DNA of 64,000 bases from Microcoleus sp. FACHB-672 (lineage in GTDB: Bacteria; Cyanobacteriota; Cyanobacteriia; Cyanobacteriales; Oscillatoriaceae), in contig NZ_JACJOU010000006.1 in the NCBI RefSeq assembly GCF_014695725.1, positions 1 through 64,000 on the forward strand. The letters are read 5' to 3'. Below the pieces are notes generated by a model. The model made no database searches. It was given only the letters and a program-made list of their open reading frames with translations, and was not told where the DNA came from. The translations under genes and the position numbers were made by a program. This document shows, in pieces, positions 34,370-45,694 of the stretch. Positions within the stretch are counted from its first letter, which is position 1, and the number at the start of each line of letters is the position of its first letter.

Positions 34370-37300
34370 ATGCCACAGCCGCAAACCGCTGAGAGGAATA
34401 CCAAAGGCAATATGTTGAGAGGAACTCGTCCCCAGATTCGGCACTACACAGTCGCCGGCTTGAGTGTTGCTAGCGTTACGCTCTTAACCCAGCTGATATT
34501 GCCACTAATCAAGCCCAACATAGTCATTTTGTTTCTTGCTGCCGTGGCATTTAGCGTCTGGTATGGCGGCTTTGAGGCAGGATTGCTGGCTACCCTCTTA
34601 TCGACTTTAGTCATCGCCTACTTTTTTATCTCGCCCAACTATTCCCTCACCATTAGTTGGGAAGTCATGCTGCGGCTAGGCATCTTCTGGCTAGTGGCAC
34701 TACTGATCTGCTCGCTTAGCGCCGAACTGCGAACCGCCAAACAGCGAGCTGAGGAAAATCTCGCCAAACTAAAAGCAAGCGAAGAACAGCACCGTCGGAT
34801 TGTCGAAACAGCTAACGAAGCTATCTGGGTAGTTAATGCAGAATGGCGCACAGAATACGTCAACCAGCGCATGGCAGAGATGTTTGGTTACGGCGTTGAA
34901 GAAATGCTGGGGCGCTCCCTTTTCGACTTTATGGATACTTCCGCTCGCCTGGAAGCTCAGCAGCAGATTGATCGCCGGCAGCAAGGCATTAAAGAGCGAT
35001 TTCACTTTCGTTACCGCCGCAAAGATGGTTCCGATCTTTGGGCATTCGTTTCTGCTAACCCAATTTTGGATGAACGCGGAAATTTTACAGGCAGACTCGC
35101 CATGCTTGTCGATGTCACAGAACACCAGCAAGCACAGAAGGAACTGCAAGAATCAGAGAAGCGTCACCGCGCTTTTGTTGAGCAAAGTTCAGAAGGAATT
35201 TGGTGTTTTGAAGTCGAACAGCCGATTTCAATTGAGTCTTCGGAAGATGAGCAAATACAACTCTTTTACCAATACGGATATCTTGCAGAGTGCAACGATA
35301 TCATGGCAAAGATGTATGGGTTTTCTGTAGCCCAAGACATTATCGGCTTAAGACTCAACGACTTCATCCCTCGTTCAGACGACCATAATATCGAGTATTT
35401 GCGTGCTTTTATTGGTTCGGGCTATCGGCTTATTGATGCTGAATCCCATGAAGTTGACAGCAAGGGAAACCCGAAACACTTCTTGAACAATCTTGTGGCA
35501 ACAGTAGAAAATGGCTTTGTAATAAGAGCTTGGGGAACTCAACGCGACATCACAGAGCGTAAGCGATTAGTAGAAGCGCTGCAAGAAAGTGAAAACCGAT
35601 TTCAAATCATGGCAGATACCGCGCCGGTTTTGATTTGGATGTCGGGGCTTGATAAGCTTTGTTATTACTTCAATAAAGTCTGGCTAGACTTCACCGGCAG
35701 GACAAGGGAAGAAGAAGCCGGCAACGGCTGGGCTGAGGGTGTCCATCCTGACGATTTACAACGCTGTCTCGATACTTACATGACAGCATTTGACGCCCGC
35801 CAAGATTTCCAAATGGAGTACCGGCTCAAGCGTTTTGATGGAGAATACCGCTGGCTTTTAGATACCGGCATTCCACGCCTCACACCAGACGGCAGTTTCC
35901 TCGGTTATATCGGCTCCTGCGTGGACATTACTGAGCGCAAGCAAGCTGAAAATGCCCTAAGAGAAAGTGAAGAACAAATCCGCTTAATTGCCGACTCTGT
36001 ACCAACGCTCATTGCCTACATTGATTCACACGAGCACTATCTATTCAACAATAAAACTTATGAAGCCTGGTTCGGGAACGAACTTTCAGAAATTACGGGA
36101 AAGCCAGTTAGGGACGTTTTAGGTGAGGCAGCTTATGAAGAAGTTCGCCCTTACCTCGAATTAGCATTATCAGGCCAAACAGTGAATTATGAAAGAGCGA
36201 TTTCCTATAAGAATGGGAACCAGCGTTATGTGCGAGTAAGTTACGTTCCTCATTTGGGAGAGCGAGGAGAAGTCAAAGGATTAGTTGCTTTAGTCAGCGA
36301 TATTAGCGATCGCCAGAAAACTGAAGAAAAAATTATAAACCTGAACAAAGAGCTGCAGCGACGCGTTACCGAGTTAGAAACCTTACTAAGAGTCATTCCA
36401 ATTGGAATAGGAATGGCCGAAGATGCTCAATGTCAGCAACTCAAAGTCAATCCCTATTTGGCAAAATGGTTAAGAATTTCCCACGAGACTGCCTCTCTCA
36501 GCGCCCTTGTCGAACAGGAATCTAGGAAACTGAGAGTCTACAAATCTGGAAGAGAACAGGCTCCAGAGGAATTGCCGATGCAGTATTGTGCTGCTAACGG
36601 CGTCGAAGTTCTCGATGAAGAAATTGAAGTCTTTCATGAAAATGGGGGACTCATGAAGCTGCTAGTGTCTGCGGCTCCGCTGTTTGACGAAGAGGGCAAT
36701 AGCCGAGGGTGCGTCGCCGCCTTTTCTGATATCACGGAACGCAAGCATAATGAAGAGGAATTGCAAACTTTAATCAAAGATTTATCTGACATCAAATTTG
36801 CCTTAGATCAAGCGGCAATTGTGGTGGTAACTGACTCCAAAGGTGTAATCAATTATGTTAACGATAAATTTTGTGAAATTTCCCAGTATTCCCAAGAAGA
36901 ATTAATCGGGAAAACCCATCGTCTGGTGAATTCGGGTTATCATCCCAAAGAATTTTTTCAGCAGCTTTGGTCAACGATCTCTAGCGGCAACGTTTGGCAA
37001 GGAGAAGTTAAAAATAAAGCGAAAGATGGGACGTATTACTGGGTCGATACTACGATTGTCCCGTTTCTGAATGATCGAGGTCAGCCGTTCCAGTATTTAG
37101 CGATCCGATTTGACATCACCCCGCGCAAACGGGTGGAAGAAGCGCAAAGCTTTCTGGCCGGCGCAAGCACTGTACTGGCTTCTTCCCTCGACTACTCCAC
37201 AACCCTTACCAGCGTGGCACAGCTGGCAGTGCCCCACATGGCAGACTGGTGTAGTGTCCATGTCCTGAAGGAGAACGGTTCGATTGAGCCGCTGGCAGTT

Positions 37301-38851
37301 GCCCATGCCAATCCAGCCAAGGTACAGTGGGCAAACGAATTACGCTATCGGTATCCGGTTGATCCCAGCGAAGAACGTGGTGTGGCTCACGTTCTCCGCA
37401 CCGGCAAGTCAGAATTATACTCAGAGATTCCAGACTCCTTGATAGTGGCATTCGCTCGCAGCCCAGAACACCTGGAAATCCTGCGGCAAGTGGGCTTATC
37501 CTCAGTGATGATCGTGCCAATAGTGGCTCGTGAGCAGACGCTAGGCACAATCTCTTTTGTCTCGGCTGAGTCAGGCCGGCGCTATACTTCCGCTGACCTT
37601 GCCTTTGCTGAGGATCTCGCCTACCGCGCTGCCTTAGCCGTGGAAAACGCAAAGCTCTACTCCAGTGCAGTCGAGCATCGCACTCAAGCTGAACTAGCGA
37701 ACCGGGTTAAGGATGAGTTCCTGGCAACGCTGTCTCACGAACTACGGACGCCGCTGACTTCTATCTTGGGGTGGGCGAAGTTGTTGCGGACGCGGACATT
37801 TGACCAAACTACTACAGAGCGAGCGCTGGAGACGATTGAGCGTAACGCGAAGTCTCAATCGCAACTGATTGAGGATCTGCTGGATGTTTCCCGAATTATT
37901 ACCGGCAAGCTACGCCTGAATGTTCGTCAAGTCTCACTGCATACGGTGGTTGAGGCTGCGCTTGATGCGGTGCGTCCAGCGGCTGAGGCTAAGTCAATTC
38001 GACTACAGCCGGTGCTCGATCCGTCCGCAGGGCCGATTGCCGGTGATCCGGAGCGCTTGCAGCAGGTACTGTGGAATTTGCTTTCTAATGCAATCAAGTT
38101 CACTCCTAAGGATGGGGTGGTTCAGATATTCCTAGAACGCATTAATTCTCACATTGAAATTACAATCAGCGACACCGGCATGGGCATCAAGGCAGAGTTT
38201 CTGCCATTCGTCTTTGAGCGCTTCCGTCAAGCGGATGCCTCTAGTTCGAGGGTGCATGGGGGGCTAGGTTTAGGGCTGGCAATTGTGCGTCATTTGGTGG
38301 AACTACACGGAGGCACGGTATCTGTCACCAGTCCGGGTGAAGAACAGGGTTCGACGTTTACGGTGAAACTGCCGTTGATGATTATTCACAAAAAGTTCCT
38401 TCCCTCACAGCGGTTGCACCCCACCACTGGCGGGGAAACGTCTTTGGACTCATCCCTGGTGCTTGCCGGCTTGCAGGTTTTGGTGGTGGATGATGCCACA
38501 GATGCGCGTGAGTTGATCAAAACGATTTTAGAAGAATACGGGGCAAAAGTGACGGCGGTAAAATCTGCGGCTGAGGGGCTGTTAACCCTCCAACAGCTGA
38601 AGCCCGATGTGTTGGTGAGTGATATCGAGATGCCTGGTGAGGATGGTTACACGTTGATTCGCCAGGTGCGGGGGTTAGAAGCTTCGCAAGGGGGGCGCAT
38701 TCCCGCAGCTGCACTCACAGCCTATGCGCGGGTGGAAGACCGGCAACGGGCTTTGTGGGCCGGCTTTCAGATGCACGTCACCAAGCCGGTTGAGCCGGCT
38801 GAGTTGGTGGCCGTTGTGGCTAATCTGGCCGGTAGAACTCGAGATGCTTAA
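34370..38851 (+). CDS. Membrane-bound hybrid sensor histidine kinase with six PAS domains, GAF and receiver
   Basis: 1493 residues. A DUF4118-like membrane domain of about four helices (25-115) and a coiled coil lead to six PAS/PAC units (about 140-245, 262-395, 405-525, 530-650, 665-795, 800-920). A GAF domain (about 930-1090), HisKA with [12 protein letters not shown] and an ATPase domain with [16 protein letters not shown] and [11 protein letters not shown] follow. The receiver (about 1365-1490) has [12 protein letters not shown] and DIEMPG. It senses an unknown signal near the membrane and passes phosphate internally to its receiver. It begins at the broken edge of the hydrolase pseudogene. 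No HPt or output gene is adjacent. Confidence 0.92.
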   Translation: MPQPQTAERNTKGNMLRGTRPQIRHYTVAGLSVASVTLLTQLILPLIKPNIVILFLAAVAFSVWYGGFEAGLLATLLSTLVIAYFFISPNYSLTISWEVMLRLGIFWLVALLICSLSAELRTAKQRAEENLAKLKASEEQHRRIVETANEAIWVVNAEWRTEYVNQRMAEMFGYGVEEMLGRSLFDFMDTSARLEAQQQIDRRQQGIKERFHFRYRRKDGSDLWAFVSANPILDERGNFTGRLAMLVDVTEHQQAQKELQESEKRHRAFVEQSSEGIWCFEVEQPISIESSEDEQIQLFYQYGYLAECNDIMAKMYGFSVAQDIIGLRLNDFIPRSDDHNIEYLRAFIGSGYRLIDAESHEVDSKGNPKHFLNNLVATVENGFVIRAWGTQRDITERKRLVEALQESENRFQIMADTAPVLIWMSGLDKLCYYFNKVWLDFTGRTREEEAGNGWAEGVHPDDLQRCLDTYMTAFDARQDFQMEYRLKRFDGEYRWLLDTGIPRLTPDGSFLGYIGSCVDITERKQAENALRESEEQIRLIADSVPTLIAYIDSHEHYLFNNKTYEAWFGNELSEITGKPVRDVLGEAAYEEVRPYLELALSGQTVNYERAISYKNGNQRYVRVSYVPHLGERGEVKGLVALVSDISDRQKTEEKIINLNKELQRRVTELETLLRVIPIGIGMAEDAQCQQLKVNPYLAKWLRISHETASLSALVEQESRKLRVYKSGREQAPEELPMQYCAANGVEVLDEEIEVFHENGGLMKLLVSAAPLFDEEGNSRGCVAAFSDITERKHNEEELQTLIKDLSDIKFALDQAAIVVVTDSKGVINYVNDKFCEISQYSQEELIGKTHRLVNSGYHPKEFFQQLWSTISSGNVWQGEVKNKAKDGTYYWVDTTIVPFLNDRGQPFQYLAIRFDITPRKRVEEAQSFLAGASTVLASSLDYSTTLTSVAQLAVPHMADWCSVHVLKENGSIEPLAVAHANPAKVQWANELRYRYPVDPSEERGVAHVLRTGKSELYSEIPDSLIVAFARSPEHLEILRQVGLSSVMIVPIVAREQTLGTISFVSAESGRRYTSADLAFAEDLAYRAALAVENAKLYSSAVEHRTQAELANRVKDEFLATLSHELRTPLTSILGWAKLLRTRTFDQTTTERALETIERNAKSQSQLIEDLLDVSRIITGKLRLNVRQVSLHTVVEAALDAVRPAAEAKSIRLQPVLDPSAGPIAGDPERLQQVLWNLLSNAIKFTPKDGVVQIFLERINSHIEITISDTGMGIKAEFLPFVFERFRQADASSSRVHGGLGLGLAIVRHLVELHGGTVSVTSPGEEQGSTFTVKLPLMIIHKKFLPSQRLHPTTGGETSLDSSLVLAGLQVLVVDDATDARELIKTILEEYGAKVTAVKSAAEGLLTLQQLKPDVLVSDIEMPGEDGYTLIRQVRGLEASQGGRIPAAALTAYARVEDRQRALWAGFQMHVTKPVEPAELVAVVANLAGRTRDA

Positions 38852-38957
38852 TCGAACACTCATCTGAAGTGCTACAGCTCAGTTAAATGTCTAGCAGCCG
38901 ATTGCTAAATCCCCACAAGTTCACAACCCCCAGATATGCCGGCAACTGAGAAATCTC

Positions 38958-39524
38958 CTAGGTTTCCACTTCTGGCCACAGCCGTTCAAGTTGATACCGC
39001 CAAGCGGCTAGCACGGCGTCTCGCGACTCGGCGCTTTGTTCCATGTCCCCCATCAGTCCTTCTTCGTAAAACCGATCTAACGTCTGAAGTGTTGCTTGCA
39101 GAGATTGTCCCTGAAGCTTTGCAGCTAAAACAATCTGACGAATTCCGCTTTCTCTCAACTCGTTAAAGCTGTCGGTGACTCCCCGCTCGCGCAACAACAC
39201 CAGACGCTGAACCGCAGCGGAAAAGTCGGCGGGAGACAGGCTTTGCCGGCTGTGCTGGAACACGCCCCACAAAACGTTTTCATGGAGGGCATAGCGAGTT
39301 TCTTGGGTGGTGTCAAAGTTAGCTTCTAGTAACTGCTGGAGAAACGGTTCGGCTTCTTGAAACGGCAGGATCGGTACTAAAACTCGTAGCCAAGAGTGGT
39401 CATCGGACAGAAGAACCAAAAGACGGAACTTGTCGGTGTCAACCTGCCACGACGTCGATGTTGGCATCTCAACGGCTTGAGGGAACTGTTGCTCCAGGAT
39501 ATTGGTAATTTCTTCAGGAGTCAT
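38958..39524 (-). CDS. Conserved cyanobacterial hypothetical protein
   Basis: 188 residues, soluble. The first 130 residues look like an alpha/beta YbjN/secretion-chaperone-like fold (LLVLLSDDHSWLRVLVPI, ETRYALHENVLWGVFQH), and the tail is helical (LQATLQTLDRFYEEGLM). Function is unknown; a chaperone-like role is a guess from fold resemblance. It stands alone on the minus strand upstream of the DUF4912 gene end. Confidence 0.7.
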   Translation of the reverse strand: MTPEEITNILEQQFPQAVEMPTSTSWQVDTDKFRLLVLLSDDHSWLRVLVPILPFQEAEPFLQQLLEANFDTTQETRYALHENVLWGVFQHSRQSLSPADFSAAVQRLVLLRERGVTDSFNELRESGIRQIVLAAKLQGQSLQATLQTLDRFYEEGLMGDMEQSAESRDAVLAAWRYQLERLWPEVET

Positions 39525-39617
39525 ATCGATTATAGATTATAGATTTTAGATTCTAGAGGGGCGCTAGCTGTATGCACATCAGCTGATTGGCTGAAAGTTT
39601 AACCCTCAAAAAATAAA

Positions 39618-39637
39618 CCCCCGACGGATGCCGGGGG
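39618..39637 (-). terminator. Rho-independent terminator of the DUF4912 gene
   Basis: CCCCCG (39618-39623) pairs with CGGGGG (39632-39637). On the minus strand the stem is followed by TTTATTTTTTG, the U-rich tail expected. It lies 50 bases after the stop codon at 39687. Confidence 0.85.
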
Positions 39638-39686
39638 AGAAGCAATGATTAAATTTGAAATTCAACCTAAAATCAAGCCTCTAAAA

Positions 39687-40934
39687 TTAACCGAGCCATT
39701 CCAGAACGGCTTCGTCCTTGGTATTGGTATTGCGGCTGGGGGTTTCGCGGTTGAACTTCATGTGGATCGAGCGGGTTTGCTCGCCATCTGAGGCGACTGC
39801 CATAATCGGGTAGTCGATCAGGCCATCTTGGAAGGACATTTGGAAGCGGAAGGTGCCATCGGGATTGAGCTTAATTGGACGTCCGCCGATGGTAACAGTG
39901 GCATCGGGTTCGGTTGCGCCGTAAACAATCAGCTCAGCATCGGCAATCAGCCAGAATTGGCGAGGGCGATTGGGTGGGGCGGAAGCGGAGAAGCCGGCAC
40001 CGGACATTGTCATGCCGACACCGGACATGGTTAGACCAGATGCGGTCGGAACGGCCCACATTCCAACGCCAGAAGGGAAAACGTAAGAACTAATGGCTGA
40101 GAGCGGGATTTGCTGCACAGAGCCGGCAACGTGCTGCATGGAACCAAAAATTGAGCCGGCAACTCTTGCGGCTTCGGCGGGTTGAGCCATACCGAAGATT
40201 TCGTCGTAAATCGGATTTTCGTAGACAGGTTCCACGCGCTTGCTGGGAGGAACCAGTTCCACGAAGGTCTTACCGCGCAAGTCTTCTTCCCAAGCGACGG
40301 AGATAAATTCATCTTCGATCCAGTCGGAGGGATAAACCGGCGGAACGTGTACCTGCGCGGAACGAGCCAGAACCAACCACCGACCATCGGCGCAGCGATA
40401 GCCGATATCAACGACATAGTCGCGATCGCTGACTGGGATGGGCAAGTACCACTCGCGGGCCAGCTCATCTGAGGGATATTCTTGAATGCTGTGGGGGCTT
40501 TGGTATTCAATATTAACGTCGGTGACGTCGTAGATCCGCAGCGCTAGTTGCTGACCCCCTTGCCGGCGCAGGTCTTCTTTGTGGTCATTGGGAATATCCC
40601 AGTAAGTGTAAGCCCATTGTGGATCGCGGGGCATGAGGACGATGCGGCTGTCTCCATAGCCGGCCGGCAGATCCGCCAGTCCTTCATCTACAGATGACAG
40701 TTCTCCACCCAAGCGATCTTCTTGACCGAGTTCAAATTTTGCTGCTTCCACTTCTTCTTGCGGCTCCAGTGTGCGAGATGGGCTATTAGAAATTTTGGTG
40801 CGTTGAATTTCTTGAATTGAAGCCAGCAGTTGCGATTTCCGCATACGGCTGTAGCGAGAGATACCAAATTCGCTAGCAACTTTGCGAAGTTGCCGCAAGG
40901 TCATCTCTTCTAAGGGTGGGCGTTCTTTTGCCAT
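39687..40934 (-). CDS. DUF4912 protein with Rho-N/SAP-like N-terminus
   Basis: 415 residues. Residues 8-46 (MTLRQLRKVASEFGISRYSR, KSQLLASI) resemble the small Rho N-terminal/SAP helical domain that binds nucleic acid. The DUF4912 domain (about 90-215; IVLMPRDPQWAYTYWDIP, LRIYDVT) follows. After a flexible Gly/Ser/Met-rich segment (about 275-325) comes a small beta domain (WLIADAELIVYGATEPDATVT, about 330-395) that looks like a carbohydrate-binding or Ig-like fold. Role unknown; conserved in cyanobacteria. No signal peptide. Confidence 0.82.
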   Translation of the reverse strand: MAKERPPLEEMTLRQLRKVASEFGISRYSRMRKSQLLASIQEIQRTKISNSPSRTLEPQEEVEAAKFELGQEDRLGGELSSVDEGLADLPAGYGDSRIVLMPRDPQWAYTYWDIPNDHKEDLRRQGGQQLALRIYDVTDVNIEYQSPHSIQEYPSDELAREWYLPIPVSDRDYVVDIGYRCADGRWLVLARSAQVHVPPVYPSDWIEDEFISVAWEEDLRGKTFVELVPPSKRVEPVYENPIYDEIFGMAQPAEAARVAGSIFGSMQHVAGSVQQIPLSAISSYVFPSGVGMWAVPTASGLTMSGVGMTMSGAGFSASAPPNRPRQFWLIADAELIVYGATEPDATVTIGGRPIKLNPDGTFRFQMSFQDGLIDYPIMAVASDGEQTRSIHMKFNRETPSRNTNTKDEAVLEWLG

Positions 40935-41633
40935 GAATAGGTCTCCAATAGGTTAGACGGCAGGTAGGTCGCTCCTGATTTACGAACTCATTTAGTAGGA
41001 CAACATTATTCCCCACAGGTGAGCGCTGAAACCTTCTAAGCCTTGTCTGGTGATGGCTTGGCGATCCCTCGTGTAGGGTTTGGACAGATGGGCTGTAACT
41101 CATCCGTGTGCCTCTGAAGGTGAATTAGTCTGGTGAATCCACTTTTACCTTGGCTTTTGGCAGCCGGTGGTTCTGAGCGCGACAGACTTTGGTTGATGGC
41201 CCTTTGAGTTAAGTGTGATTGAGTCCGTCAACTTCAAGGCGACGGGCCGGCATTGCTTTGCCAAACTCTTTGGGCTATTTTCTTTATCCTTCGCGTCCTC
41301 GCTTTGCGAGTTGAGTTTGGCAGAGGCTACAGCCATGCCACTGTCTGTAGTTCCAAACCTATTTCCGTGATCAATGCTAAAAAATAGCATTTCTTTGGGA
41401 TCGCGGGGATCGCTTTGTTAACTTATATGTTGCAGAAAAGCCCAAGTCTGGTCAAGGGGCTACGCGACTGTTTATAAGCACATTTACGGATTTACAGGAA
41501 AAATGGGGATCATTTTGTCATGAAACCATGACAATTGAATTTTCCAAAGGCCAGCACTCTGGCTTAATGTCAAGTTTTCCTGACAAAGTGTGTCTACAAA
41601 GCTTCAGCAGCACGGAGAATGCCTAACAAAACA
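40935..41633. other. About 700-base spacer with an inverted repeat
   Basis: No coding frame of convincing composition is seen. TTGTCATG-AAAC-CATGACAA (41515-41534) is a perfect 8-bp inverted repeat that could be an operator or short hairpin. A second, weaker TGTCA/TGACA pair follows near 41568-41586. The first part must carry the DUF4912 promoter. Confidence 0.4.
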
Positions 41634-41683
41634 CAGAAGCGTGAAAAGCCGGCAGATTGCTCTGCACCCTCTTCACGCTTCTG
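41634..41683 (-). terminator. Terminator hairpin of ftn2
   Basis: CAGAAGCGTGAA (41634-41645) and TTCACGCTTCTG (41672-41683) form a perfect 12-bp stem with a 26-base loop. On the minus strand it is followed by TGTTTTGTT. It lies 25 bases after the ftn2 stop. Confidence 0.75.
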
Positions 41684-41707
41684 TTTGTTCTAATCCCTAG
41701 TCTTTAG

Positions 41708-44026
41708 CTATTTCACAACCCAATCTTGGATAAGCCACTGGCCATCTCTGCGAACCAAATTATACCGAACCCCAAACTTGTCATCGCGTGAGTCTGTCAG
41801 CTTACCGCCCTCAAACGACTTAGCGGCTTCACTGACTTCAGCATCAACTTTGGCTAGATTGGGATCGTTCTTATCCATTTGCACCGATTGAACATTGAGA
41901 CTTTGTTGGTACTCGTTGTAGGCGTTCATTTCCTTGGCTTCTTTTGCCCATCGCTGCCATTTCGCTAAAGCCGGCCCTGTCAAAATTTGCTCTAACTGCT
42001 CAACTTTATGTTCTGGCCCTAAAGCCTCTGCTTTCGTGGTGAACCATTTTTGAATCACTTGCTCGGCAAGGGAATCGGAAAGTGGGCCAGTGGTAGCGAG
42101 TGGGTTAGTATCGGGGTCAGGAATTGCCACTGGAGGCTGACGTAGCTCCAAGAAGGGTTGGTCTTTTTCCAATGCAGGACCAGACAAACGACTCAATTGA
42201 TCAGCGATCCAGCCCAAGGTTCTGGCGCTGAGAAACCCAAGGACGAGCAGAGCGATCAGTGTGACCAATGCCAGTCCAATCAGCCGCTCTACTTTAACAG
42301 AGCGCAGTAGCTTTCCAGAGGTACGCTGCCAACCTCTTAGAGAGCGGTTGCCTCGCCGTTCTTCAGTTTCTGCTGCCGGTCGAGGGACAGTAGCCACTGG
42401 CACCCGTGCTCTTTCATCAGGCCGAAGCCGTCCCTGCCGACGTTCCGAGTTGGACTCAGTGAGGGGAAGTGTTGCAGCCGATTCGCTGTGCAGGGGTTCG
42501 CCTAAGTTGGCCCCAGAGCCATTTAAGGCTGGAGAAGGCGTGTGTTGAGCTTCAACCAAGGGAGGCTCAGCACTGCCGCTAAGGGCACTCGGCACCGTTG
42601 TCGGGCCGGTTGAGGCTGAAGACAAAGTTGCCATATTAGCCCGCGAGGCAATGGCCGCCACCGGCTCCCATTGCGTCAGCGGTTTGGCCTCCACCTTCTT
42701 AGGCGTGGGGCTTAGCTGAGTTGTCACAGGAAACCATTCATTGCTAGCTTCTTCTTCCTCAGCCGGCAGGGATTCCAAATAAGCTTGAACCCGCTCATCG
42801 GCAAAATAATCTTTCAGCAATGCTTGTTGATTCGCCAAGTCTCGGAAGTGGGGAAACACTTCTTCTTGCAACCAGCGCTCTCCATATAAACAAAGACCGG
42901 GCAACAAGTCTGGAGCATTCTCAGACTGTTTGCGAATAAAATCCAGGGTCTCGTACTCTTGGCTGAGTTCTAAAGCTTGAGACGCTTCTTCAGTTTGCCC
43001 CAGCAGCAGCGCACAAATCGCTTGTTCCAAGTGTACATCCTGACGCTTGCCTAACCGCATCAGCATCAGTTTCGCCTGACGAATCAAAATCGGCTGCCTT
43101 TGGGCAAATCCCCGTGCGATCAGGGCGTATACTGCTAGGTAAGTCGCCACAGCGGAAGGCCGCCTTGCCTCTACTTCAAATAAACTTTGCTGTTCTGCGA
43201 CGGTTAAATAAGAGCGCAATTGTTGAACAAAACGCAAGAAGTCATCGACACTCAAGCCGGACTCATCGGTGCCGTTGCCGTCTATCCCGCCTCGCTCTTG
43301 CAGCATATCTCGCAACAGATGCAAGCCTCTGCGCCGTTCAACAACATATTCGTCGCTCAGCTCTAGCAATTCCATAATCCGGTAGGGACGCAGCTTGTAG
43401 AGGTCTGCTTGCATTTCCCCCCGTACGTTCGGAAATAAACCGTCTTTTAACAGCAGTTCTTGGCCGGTTTCGAGGGAGACGGCTGCATTTTCGTACTGAC
43501 CCTGCTGCCATTGTTCCCGACCGAGTTCTAAGCAAGCCAGTGATACCGTTAATATGATGTCTGGCCCAACAAGCTGGGGTTCTCCAAACCGGCCTACTTT
43601 TAAGCCAAAACGGCCACTACTGAGAGAGGGTTGACTGAGCTTGAGAACCAGTTCATATTCCCCAAGTTCTTGCAGAATCAGCAAGGCACCCACAAATTGC
43701 TTATCTTCAATCTCAATGCTAGGGGTATGAAGATCGGCGTGGCTGTGTGGGGAGTCAGACCCTGCTGCCGGTGGTTCACCCAAGCCTTTAGAATCTAAGT
43801 CATAGGTTTTGGCCAGAAAGCTCGCATCGTAAGCTTGACGCTGGTCTGGCTCACTGAGTATGGCATAAGCTTCGTCGATAAGTTGCTTACGAGCCAAGAT
43901 CGCCACTTCAGAATACTCCCGTCGCGGTAGCTGTAGGGAGCGATCACGATGAGCCTGTTGCAACTGTTCAGCGGTTGCCTGAATTGGTAAGCCGAGAATC
44001 CGGTAATAGTCGAGTGGGATTCGCAC
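41708..44026 (-). CDS. ftn2: Cell division protein Ftn2/ZipN (ARC6 homologue)
   Basis: 772 residues. It anchors and stabilises the FtsZ ring in cyanobacteria, as ARC6 does in chloroplasts. The N-terminal J-like domain (about 1-70; MRIPLDYYRILGLPIQATAE) has HRD in place of the catalytic HPD, as usual in this family. A helical TPR-like middle (about 100-440), a Pro/Ser-rich linker and a membrane helix (about 580-600; LIGLALVTLIALLVLGFL) follow. The C-terminal ARC6-type domain (DUF4101/IMS, about 640-772; IQKWFTTKAEALGPEH, YNLVRRDGQWLI) is periplasmic. Divergent from pdhA. Confidence 0.93.
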   Translation of the reverse strand: MRIPLDYYRILGLPIQATAEQLQQAHRDRSLQLPRREYSEVAILARKQLIDEAYAILSEPDQRQAYDASFLAKTYDLDSKGLGEPPAAGSDSPHSHADLHTPSIEIEDKQFVGALLILQELGEYELVLKLSQPSLSSGRFGLKVGRFGEPQLVGPDIILTVSLACLELGREQWQQGQYENAAVSLETGQELLLKDGLFPNVRGEMQADLYKLRPYRIMELLELSDEYVVERRRGLHLLRDMLQERGGIDGNGTDESGLSVDDFLRFVQQLRSYLTVAEQQSLFEVEARRPSAVATYLAVYALIARGFAQRQPILIRQAKLMLMRLGKRQDVHLEQAICALLLGQTEEASQALELSQEYETLDFIRKQSENAPDLLPGLCLYGERWLQEEVFPHFRDLANQQALLKDYFADERVQAYLESLPAEEEEASNEWFPVTTQLSPTPKKVEAKPLTQWEPVAAIASRANMATLSSASTGPTTVPSALSGSAEPPLVEAQHTPSPALNGSGANLGEPLHSESAATLPLTESNSERRQGRLRPDERARVPVATVPRPAAETEERRGNRSLRGWQRTSGKLLRSVKVERLIGLALVTLIALLVLGFLSARTLGWIADQLSRLSGPALEKDQPFLELRQPPVAIPDPDTNPLATTGPLSDSLAEQVIQKWFTTKAEALGPEHKVEQLEQILTGPALAKWQRWAKEAKEMNAYNEYQQSLNVQSVQMDKNDPNLAKVDAEVSEAAKSFEGGKLTDSRDDKFGVRYNLVRRDGQWLIQDWVVK

Positions 44027-44474
44027 AGTCCTCTTCCCCAGCAGTGAGCCACTAAATTGATCTATATTATCGAGGCGTTAATCATTAAAATAGCTGAGTT
44101 CCCATAATTTTTTGGAGATGGTGTCAGCGGTTTACTCTCCAGATAAGTACAAGATCCCTTTCCCTCCAAGATAATATAAGTTTTGACAATTTAGTAGATT
44201 GGCAGGGTCAATTCGCTTATCTGTAGTCTAAACTACAACTTGCCTCTGAAAAATCGCCAGAGTTTGATTGTTGGCCCATGACGTGACCCATAACTCACCG
44301 CAACGGCGGCTAGCGCACAGAAGGCGGGAATTTTTAAGCGGTTACCAGGTAAGGAGAGGGATGGATAGGGAAATTTGTCTCAATTCCGTGTGTTCAGATT
44401 CAGCTTGAGTGCTGGAACTAAGGCTATTTTGACAAAACCAGTTTTGAGTATAGTTGCCAGGGGACAAACAATCA
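44027..44474. promoter_or_regulatory. Divergent ftn2/pdhA promoter region
   Basis: 448 bases between divergent genes must hold both promoters. TTGACA occurs at 44183-44188, but I could not fix a matching -10 box with confidence. No coding frame or strong RNA structure is seen. Confidence 0.4.
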
Positions 44475-45509
44475 ATGATTCAGGAACGGACTTTACCGGC
44501 ATTTGATACAAGTTCAGTACAAATCACCAAAGAAGAAGGTTTGGTGCTGTACGAAGACATGATTCTAGGGCGTTTTTTTGAAGACAAATGCGCCGAAATG
44601 TATTACCGGGGCAAAATGTTTGGGTTTGTCCACCTCTACAATGGCCAAGAGGCTGTTTCTAGCGGCGTCATCAAGGCAATGCGCCGCGATGAGGATTATG
44701 TTAGCAGCACCTATCGTGATCACGTCCATGCCCTGAGTGCTGGGGTGCCGGCAGCAGAGGTGATGGCAGAGTTATTTGGTAAGGCGACAGGTTGCAGCAA
44801 GGGACGAGGCGGTTCCATGCATATGTTCTCTGCCGAACACCGGCTGCTGGGTGGCTACGCTTTTGTGGCTGAGGGAATCCCTGTAGCGACTGGCGTAGCG
44901 TTGCAAACCAAGTACCGGCGTGAAGCGATGGGTGATGCCAATGCTGATCAGGTAACGGCTTGCTTCTTTGGGGATGGTGCCTGCAATAACGGTCAATTTT
45001 TCGAGTGCTTAAATATGGCGGCACTGTGGAAACTGCCGATTTTATTTGTGGTGGAAAATAATAAGTGGGCAATTGGGATGTCTCACGAACGGGCAACTTC
45101 TGAACCAGAGATTTACAAGAAAGGTGCTGCGTTTGGGATGCCGGGGATTGAGGTAGACGGCATGGATGTGCTGGCAGTGTATTCAACGGCTAAAGAGGCG
45201 GTAGCCCGTGCCCGTGCCGGTGAGGGTCCAACTTTGATTGAGGCGCTGACTTATCGCTTCCGGGGACACTCTCTAGCCGATCCGGATGAATTGCGCTCGA
45301 AGGAAGAAAAAGAATTTTGGTTTCCCCGCGATCCGATTAAACGGTTAGCGGCTTACCTAACTGAGCAAAATCTGGCAACCCAGGACGAACTCAAGGCAAT
45401 TGAGAAGAAGATTCAAGGAGTTGTGGATCATTCGGTGAAGTTTGCAGAGGAAAGTCCGGAACCTGATCCGAGTGAGCTTTACCGCTTTATTTTTGCTGAG
45501 GATGAGTAA
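44475..45509 (+). CDS. pdhA: Pyruvate dehydrogenase E1 alpha subunit
   Basis: 344 residues. E1 alpha of the pyruvate dehydrogenase complex decarboxylates pyruvate on thiamine diphosphate together with PdhB. The ThDP/Mg motif [20 protein letters not shown] is complete, as are GRGGSMHMF and the [15 protein letters not shown] phosphorylation-loop region. ATG 44475 (MIQERTLP) fits cyanobacterial PdhA starts and has AGGGG upstream; the TTG at 44454 would add seven residues. pdhB is not adjacent, which is normal in cyanobacteria. A terminator follows. Confidence 0.94.
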   Translation: MIQERTLPAFDTSSVQITKEEGLVLYEDMILGRFFEDKCAEMYYRGKMFGFVHLYNGQEAVSSGVIKAMRRDEDYVSSTYRDHVHALSAGVPAAEVMAELFGKATGCSKGRGGSMHMFSAEHRLLGGYAFVAEGIPVATGVALQTKYRREAMGDANADQVTACFFGDGACNNGQFFECLNMAALWKLPILFVVENNKWAIGMSHERATSEPEIYKKGAAFGMPGIEVDGMDVLAVYSTAKEAVARARAGEGPTLIEALTYRFRGHSLADPDELRSKEEKEFWFPRDPIKRLAAYLTEQNLATQDELKAIEKKIQGVVDHSVKFAEESPEPDPSELYRFIFAEDE

Positions 45510-45577
45510 GTAATTCAGCAGAGGTAACCCGAAGTAAATCGCTTTGCCGGCTCACCCATACAGTTTTTTGAAAAAAA

Positions 45578-45609
45578 TAGGGGCAATTCGGAAATTGCCT
45601 CTATTTTTC
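45578..45609 (+). terminator. Rho-independent terminator of pdhA
   Basis: ATAGGGGCAATT (45578-45589) pairs with AATTGCCTCTAT (45594-45605) with one G-T pair, followed by a T-run. An A-run before the stem lets it work for the opposite M48 gene too. Confidence 0.9.
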
Positions 45610-45694
45610 TGTTAATTTATCTACAAAATCGCCGGGTTATAACTCTCTTCTTCCGCCTTTAACCAACAGCCATCAACCGGCATGAAAAGGTTAA

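Noticed and set aside
41145-41390. 81-codon minus-strand frame in the long spacer
   Set aside because: Low-quality composition, no ribosome binding site and no motif; probably chance.
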